From contig JAFCEJ010000002.1 of NCBI GenBank assembly GCA_017609175.1, positions 66,782 to 109,184 of the forward strand: a DNA stretch of 42,403 nt, given 5' to 3'. Below are positions 37,801 through 42,403 of this stretch, one piece after another. The notes below the pieces were generated by a model that was not told the DNA's origin, made no database searches, and saw nothing but the letters and a program-made list of their open reading frames with translations. Both the position numbers and the translations under genes were made by a program. The DNA is from Candidatus Pacearchaeota archaeon. Its GTDB lineage: Archaea; Nanobdellota; Nanobdellia; Pacearchaeales; GW2011-AR1. Each line of letters starts with the position of its first letter. Positions within the stretch are counted from its first letter, which is position 1.

Positions 37801-38055
37801 GCTTTTGTTAATGAAGCAAATAAACCTGTTAAATTAACTGACTTTAATATAACTACAGATGCCTCAAAGTTTTTTATTAAAATCCGAGACGACGGGGAAA
37901 TTGATTATATTTTTGTTGATGACTGCAAATATTTCTTTTTGGAAGGAAAAGAACTTTTTAATCTGAATTCTCCTGCAACCTTTTTGATTAACTTTGATGG
38001 GGAAACCTTAGAGGTTTATCATAATAGTGATGAAAAAATAAATCTTGTTTTATAA
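34801..38055 (+). CDS. Large membrane-anchored/secreted heparinase II/III-like polysaccharide lyase with N-terminal CBM-like domain
   Basis: N-terminal TM; LLKNGDFQSDSIGKNIPDSWRKNSW (CBM-like); alginate-lyase-like helical domain; FFGNTHEHVDTLSFIVYAYGKYLAIDSGYIDYSHREKVSQPENHNVILIDN. Confidence 0.75.
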   Translation: MKRRKRFIHFILILSVFLLIVLMLFFLNIKFTGEVTSENVEYLWKFVGEDGFPEESCELGVNDFQCDSDNIGKVGWTDEKLDRGDGYYTNTYSMSNVKCVPWDKQGYYIGDELMRLYKYECVIVVNSSKEEASKISDTTEETKEIKEYYSDNLLKNGDFQSDSIGKNIPDSWRKNSWNDAGVVYGIEWTSFGKGATIEVKDKKNSWVGIRSEIISLEPNTKYNLNSMLYCGECSNPENFVLTFHVGKKGATGVSHYILDSSERISKYSKGYDKMNYTFTTNDEKDLFAYVIVAFKPGTVGKGYVDEVELRKISSEKTETEASENITNDSQETGVEMPLQNETSLGVFHGIKKILINTFESLQANMYDVQKIAGTEENFYENDLGSYKHPVVLYKDIDVIKNRISREPYSVWWKEIVNYADDVIGAGVDISELKRIDRAKYAKATAFVYAVTGDKRYGDVARDLLVSMDEGTYDINHHEPIDGLVWFSEAYDILRGANYDFGNLDECRYSYNCRRVWTWRNFGGTKCDVSNNCNLDIRRKIYAQAKSLAKSELGDVIDKPDNFLTTNNLHIRRYSAVGIAGLALNNKELFDIALNKGVIVDVFGTEVDFYDDDSLGEVINKQIVHNMEGGWAEGPYYMRYAFNVLLPFMKGMKNAGFEHDWLNVNRLRSLFDWGIKIRMPNGARPPFDDSNIDATYFFSGYLDEPVYNWDWNNAEHKYYSNAPPVVYKIDALSYYDDEIEEEKPSWNPTQVLPGAGQLVFRSGWDKKDIYLMMLAENGKALDKKFFGNTHEHVDTLSFIVYAYGKYLAIDSGYIDYSHREKVSQPENHNVILIDNALSSEALISKDNFFSTDYLDYGEASNSAHERGILFVDKKYFLIFDILDSYKYHNYKFLLHGNGLDGTETFKAYSSGKVEWIQDGVGLLSYVVPKEGDEIKLGKDIHSDSYQNTESHTYLSVLRRGKNEGFLTLLYPSDKRDYPKTQIEVTGSIHILTLQGDGWEAKAFVNEANKPVKLTDFNITTDASKFFIKIRDDGEIDYIFVDDCKYFFLEGKELFNLNSPATFLINFDGETLEVYHNSDEKINLVL

Positions 38056-39702
38056 TTATTCTAATTTTTTGAAAATTTCTTCCAAATCAATTTCAAATAA
38101 TGCTACTGGCATTTTTAATTTCCAATTTTTTAGAATTTTTGGATGGATTTCTCCGATATGCCCTATTCTTTTGTTCGCTATAAAAATTTCTGCGACTCTA
38201 CCGTCTATAAAATGTTGGGGGAATTCTTCTGTTTCTTCTAAATTCATTTCAATCCCAATCATTCTTGAAAGATATTCTAATACTTGTTTTACTTGTGTGA
38301 AGTTTCCCGGAGAAATTGCAAGCACTAGTTTTTCTTTTTCATTTATTTTACCATATTCTTCTTCAAAGATTCTTCCTATTTCAAAAATTTGTTGGGGGTA
38401 TTCTGCGTCTATATTCTCTGATAAAATCTTCATTATATAATGTGATAAGTCTCTTCTTAAAATATCATAATCTGTTTTTGAATCTTTAACTTCTATTAGT
38501 TCATTCCCTTGCTTTCCGCTGATTCCCATTTTTTTAAATTGGTCGTCTTTTTTTGTTAAATGGTAATTTGAAATTTCCAAGAAATTTAATCCTGTAAGAA
38601 TATTTGAGATTTTTCTTTTAATTGCTTCTTTTGGATCTTCTTGTCCGATTGAAGAGATGCTTGGAATTTCAGGTTCGAAATTTTCATAACCATAGGCTAT
38701 TGCTACATCTTCTATTAAATCTACTTCATGAAGAATGTCAGTTCTCCATGCAGGAATTTCCACTTCTCCTTTATTATAATTATATCCCATTTTTTCTAAT
38801 AATTGTTTGAGTTGTTTTTCATTTAAATTTAATCCAAGAAGTTTGTTAGTATTTTCCAGAGAAATTTTCATTTTATCTGGGGTTAGGTCGGGCGTTATTT
38901 CTTTTTTCTTGTATTTAAGTTCCATCTGGTAAACCGTTCCACCCATATCTGCTAAGGTTGTTATAATTATATTTAGACATTTTTTCAAAATTTCAAAATC
39001 AAAACCAGAACATTCTACAAAAACATTTTTTGTTTTTTCTGTTATTTTTCCTGTTAATTGTGAATTGATTATTGGAGGCATGCTTAGGATATTTTTGTTA
39101 GTATCTATAAAAATTGGAAATTTTGATTTTCCTGCAAGTAAATGCGCATAATCTCTTCCTGTCGGATGTCGCTGAAGAATTTGAAGTCCTGACATTTCTT
39201 TGTCTGATTCTAATGGAATAAATTTTATTTTATCTGGTTCCAGGGCTTTGAAAGTTATGGGCAATTTTATTTTTTCTAACGGATAAATCCCTATTGCAAC
39301 CTTTTTTCTTTTTCTTCCTACTGTGGCATGAAGTTTTTCTTGAATTTCAATTAATTCTTTTATTTTTTCGTCATTAAATTTTAACCCTTTGACAATTGCA
39401 CAGGCAGTATAGGGACGAATATCATTTACAGATTTGTCAATTATAACTTTATAATCCTTTTCTGGTTTTTTGATTTTATATTTTTTTAATCCTGTTTTTT
39501 TACCCAAGAAAGCAAGAAATGCTCTTTTGAATCCTTGATAAGATAAGAGGTCTGGGCGGTCAGGGAAAATTTCTAATTCTATTTCTTCATTATCAAAACT
39601 CTCTAGGGGGGTTCCGAACATTGAAATTCTTTCCTGCATTTTTTCATTTAACTTTCCTATTTCTTTCTCAAATTGTTTTCTGTTGATTTTTATGTTAGCC
39701 AT
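38056..39702 (-). CDS. pheT: Phenylalanyl-tRNA synthetase beta subunit (archaeal type)
   Basis: EIEIFPDRPDLLSYQGFKRAF; B5-like EIPAWRTDILHEVDLIEDVAIAYGYENFEPEIP. Confidence 0.95.
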   Translation of the reverse strand: MANIKINRKQFEKEIGKLNEKMQERISMFGTPLESFDNEEIELEIFPDRPDLLSYQGFKRAFLAFLGKKTGLKKYKIKKPEKDYKVIIDKSVNDIRPYTACAIVKGLKFNDEKIKELIEIQEKLHATVGRKRKKVAIGIYPLEKIKLPITFKALEPDKIKFIPLESDKEMSGLQILQRHPTGRDYAHLLAGKSKFPIFIDTNKNILSMPPIINSQLTGKITEKTKNVFVECSGFDFEILKKCLNIIITTLADMGGTVYQMELKYKKKEITPDLTPDKMKISLENTNKLLGLNLNEKQLKQLLEKMGYNYNKGEVEIPAWRTDILHEVDLIEDVAIAYGYENFEPEIPSISSIGQEDPKEAIKRKISNILTGLNFLEISNYHLTKKDDQFKKMGISGKQGNELIEVKDSKTDYDILRRDLSHYIMKILSENIDAEYPQQIFEIGRIFEEEYGKINEKEKLVLAISPGNFTQVKQVLEYLSRMIGIEMNLEETEEFPQHFIDGRVAEIFIANKRIGHIGEIHPKILKNWKLKMPVALFEIDLEEIFKKLE

Positions 39703-39738
39703 TTTTAAGTTTATTTAAGGGTGATTTATATTTTTATT

Positions 39739-40215
39739 TTATTCTAATTTATTAACTTTATTTAATTCATATTTTACTATTTTGAATTCGTTATTAAAGT
39801 AAAATTTGCCTCTAAATTTTTGATTCTCTAAAAGTAGGGGCAACCAATACTTATCATCTTCCCACATTTTATTATATGGGATTTTATTTATATGAAACCA
39901 TTTTGGTCTCATCTCATCTGATTCTCTTGGAGTCCCATTAAATTCTGTTGCTCTGAAAAAATTAACTAAATGGTCTGGTTCACTATTTTCAAATTGGAAT
40001 AAGATTTCTCCAAATCTTTCGGGATTGATTATAATAATTCCTGCCTCTTCTTGTGCCTCCCTTATAACACTTTCTTCTAGACTTTCGCCTTTTTCCACTT
40101 TTCCTCCAAATCCATTATATTTTCCTTTTCCAAATCTTTCTTTTTTCATCCCCAGTAGTATTCTTGGATATTGATACACAATTAAAACAGTTTCTCTCCT
40201 CATCATTTTATCCAA
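39739..40215 (-). CDS. NUDIX hydrolase, MTH1/NUDT1-like
   Basis: Nudix box GGKVEKGESLEESVIREAQEEAGI; GKGKYNGFGGK and MWEDDKYWLPLLL resemble MTH1. Confidence 0.9.
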   Translation of the reverse strand: MDKMMRRETVLIVYQYPRILLGMKKERFGKGKYNGFGGKVEKGESLEESVIREAQEEAGIIIINPERFGEILFQFENSEPDHLVNFFRATEFNGTPRESDEMRPKWFHINKIPYNKMWEDDKYWLPLLLENQKFRGKFYFNNEFKIVKYELNKVNKLE

Positions 40216-41726
40216 AATTTAATTTTTCTTAATTGATTAATATCATTTCTATACATTTCACGGAGGTCTTTGATTTGATAATAGTCCATTATTATTCTAT
40301 CAAAACCCTGTCCCCATGCTAAAACAGGAATTTGTTTTCCGAGAAGGGGAATTGTTATCTCAGGACGGAAAATTCCTGCGCCACCCAACTCTAACCAGAC
40401 TTTTTTTTCTGGATGCCATACATGGACTTCAACGCTTGGTTCTGTGTAAGGAAAATATGCTGGAGCGAATCTTATTTTCTCAAAACCCATTTTTTTGTAG
40501 AATTGTTTTAAATATCCTAGTAAATGCTTGAAATTGGCGTTTGGGTCTATTACAATTCCTTCTGTTTGGTAAAATTCAAATCCATGGCTCCAATCAACAG
40601 TTTCATTTCTAAAATTTTTTCCTAATGCGAAGAATTTTCCTTTTCTCTGTTCTATTGGAAGTTTGCTAAGTTCATAAAGTGTTTCAGCAGACAGGCAGGT
40701 TGTGTGGGTTCTTAAAACAATTTTTTTTGCTTCTTCTTCATTCCATTGATATCTCCATCCTTTGCTTCCTCCAATTCCGTTTTCATGGGTTTTTTTTACA
40801 GTATCTACTAATTTTTTATCTGGGAGTTCCATTTTTTTGTCTATGAAAAAAGTATCCTGCATTTCTCTAACTGGGTGGTCTTGTGCTGTAAATAAGGCGT
40901 CGAAATTCCAGAATGAGCTTTGTATCATATTTCCAGTCATTTCTTTGAATCCCATTTCTGTCCAGATTTTTCGTGCATAATCTAATGCTTGATTCACAAA
41001 ATGTCTTTTTCCACCACAAATTGCAGGCACAGGAGAAGTTACATCATATCTTCGGAATTTTTTTGTTTTCCAAGAACCTTTTTTCAAAATTTCTGCATCT
41101 AATTGTTCTATTAGTTTGTCATCTTTAATGTCTTGTTCAATTATTTGTTTTCCTAAATCTGTAATTTCAAATGAGATTATTTTTTCATCTTTTATTTGGA
41201 TGATGTTTTTTCTTTTTTCAAGTGATTTTACAGCATGAAGTTGTTCTGGTTGGAGAGAATCGTATTCAAGAGGAAGAGATTCAATTAATGATTCTTCAAG
41301 CATTTTTTTAGAAATTTCTTCTTTATTTGCGTTGAGAATTATCTTTTTATTTTTTAATTCAATCATTGCTTTTTTCTTTAGAGCCCCGATTGCTGCCTTA
41401 AATTCATCATTTGATAATCCTGATTCTTTTTGTCCTTCTTCTAATCCAACAATTCTTTTTGAATCGAGTAAATTTAATAATCGTCTTTCTGGTAAACCTT
41501 TTTTCTTATATAATGCACCATTTACACCGATTTCTATGAATCTCTTTTTCACAGAAGAAATTTTTAGAATGTTTTTATTTTGCAAATATTCTAATGCTCT
41601 TATTGTTGAAACTTTATCTAGTCCTGCTTTTTTGCAGATTTCGTTTATATTCTTTTCTTTAAGAAATGGCAGGATTTTTCTTTCATGAGGACTTAAGGAT
41701 TCTATTATTTTTTCTGTGCTTTGCAT
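40203..41726 (-). CDS. pheS: Phenylalanyl-tRNA synthetase alpha subunit (archaeal type)
   Basis: N-terminal wHTH; HPVREMQDTFF, FKEMTGNMIQSSFWNFDALFTAQDHP, VWLELGGAGIFRPEI, AWGQGFDRIIM. Confidence 0.96.
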   Translation of the reverse strand: MQSTEKIIESLSPHERKILPFLKEKNINEICKKAGLDKVSTIRALEYLQNKNILKISSVKKRFIEIGVNGALYKKKGLPERRLLNLLDSKRIVGLEEGQKESGLSNDEFKAAIGALKKKAMIELKNKKIILNANKEEISKKMLEESLIESLPLEYDSLQPEQLHAVKSLEKRKNIIQIKDEKIISFEITDLGKQIIEQDIKDDKLIEQLDAEILKKGSWKTKKFRRYDVTSPVPAICGGKRHFVNQALDYARKIWTEMGFKEMTGNMIQSSFWNFDALFTAQDHPVREMQDTFFIDKKMELPDKKLVDTVKKTHENGIGGSKGWRYQWNEEEAKKIVLRTHTTCLSAETLYELSKLPIEQRKGKFFALGKNFRNETVDWSHGFEFYQTEGIVIDPNANFKHLLGYLKQFYKKMGFEKIRFAPAYFPYTEPSVEVHVWHPEKKVWLELGGAGIFRPEITIPLLGKQIPVLAWGQGFDRIIMDYYQIKDLREMYRNDINQLRKIKFWIK

Positions 41727-41766
41727 TTTAGAAATAATGAAGTTGTATTAAAAAAGGTTTGTTTTC

Positions 41767-42225
41767 TTAATTTTTTAATTTCTTGGTCATCCATGTTGGC
41801 ATGCCGAGGACTAAGCCGAGAGATTTTAAGTCATAAATATCCCTATTGTTTTTTGGATTCAATGCGATGAATTTCATTTTTAATTTATTTTTATTGCAGA
41901 GTTTTATGTTTTGTTTGACCCTCGCTAAGATTTTTTTTCTTTCTTTTGGCGACGATTCAATTATTTCATCAAGATTTATGCCGATTGTGATATTATTTTT
42001 TTTTGCGATTTTTGCCATAACCTGATTGAATCCGGAATCTCTTTGTTTTTGTCTGTCTTTTCTGTGTGATTGGTTAATTAAAAGGATATCTATCGGCAAC
42101 TTTTCTAAAATTTTTCTGTTTAATTCATCATTATTGCTTGCGAAAATTATTTTTTGATTTTTTGTGTTTTTAATTTCTTTTCTTGCCTCTTCAAAATTGT
42201 TTGTTTGGATTAGCTTATATTCCAT
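41767..42225 (-). CDS. RNase P protein component 3 (Rpp30-like), short
   Basis: QRDSGFNQVMAKIAKKNNITIGINLDEII...DLKSLGLVLGM. Confidence 0.78.
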   Translation of the reverse strand: MEYKLIQTNNFEEARKEIKNTKNQKIIFASNNDELNRKILEKLPIDILLINQSHRKDRQKQRDSGFNQVMAKIAKKNNITIGINLDEIIESSPKERKKILARVKQNIKLCNKNKLKMKFIALNPKNNRDIYDLKSLGLVLGMPTWMTKKLKN

Positions 42226-42275
42226 AACCTAACTTATTCATTAATCTTTATAAACTTTAAATTATTTCTTCTCAC

Positions 42276-42403
42276 ATGAACAAAAGAGGGGAATTAACAC
42301 CAGTTATCAAAAATACAATCATAATAGTTTCTCTATTTCTTGCAATTGGAATAATAATAGTCATAATCTACAATGTTACTTATTTTCAAAAACAAGAATT
42401 AGA
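42276..42403 (+). CDS. N-terminal fragment of membrane/pilin-like protein (truncated by window end)
   Basis: ATG at 42276: MNKRGELTPVIKNTIIIVSLFLAIGIIIVIIYNVTYFQKQEL, open to window end. Confidence 0.6.
   Translation, partial: MNKRGELTPVIKNTIIIVSLFLAIGIIIVIIYNVTYFQKQEL

Noticed and set aside
1-42403. CRISPR arrays, IS elements, rRNA genes
   Set aside because: No spaced direct repeats, transposase-like ORFs or rRNA-like sequence recognised by eye in the window.

Overview
Low-GC archaeal chromosome segment, about 42.4 kb, DPANN-like (Pacearchaeota/Woesearchaeota-like; taxonomy is inferred only from gene content and composition). It is dense with informational genes: nreA (5'-truncated), topA, tfs, a CDC48/Hsp20/CDC48 cluster, map, an NSUN/RsmB-type methyltransferase with a NIP7-like PUA protein, polB, fen1, trm5, herA-like, rfcL/rfcS, nth, pheS/pheT and an Rpp30-like RNase P subunit. 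There are four tRNA genes: Lys-CTT, Gln-CTG, Glu-CTC (131-nt intron) and Thr-GGT (31-nt intron). The ORF track missed two small genes: a strong ribosomal protein eL41 candidate and a 53-aa ORF downstream of herA. The most unusual signal is a pair of 85-bp insertions placed at the same D-loop position of two unrelated tRNA genes (Lys on -, Thr on +). Each consists of a 71-nt body, whose first 34 nt are identical at both loci, plus a 14-nt duplication of the host tRNA's own 5' end. The intact tRNA is thereby rebuilt downstream while the original promoter and a decoy tRNA 5' end sit upstream. This looks like a tiny tRNA-targeting element or a tRNA leader/attenuator RNA that I do not recognise. 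Other points of interest are a MTH1-like NUDIX gene between pheS and pheT, a MNT/HEPN pair overlapping trm5, a DUF4258-like/DUF2283 pair, and a large heparinase-like secreted protein.
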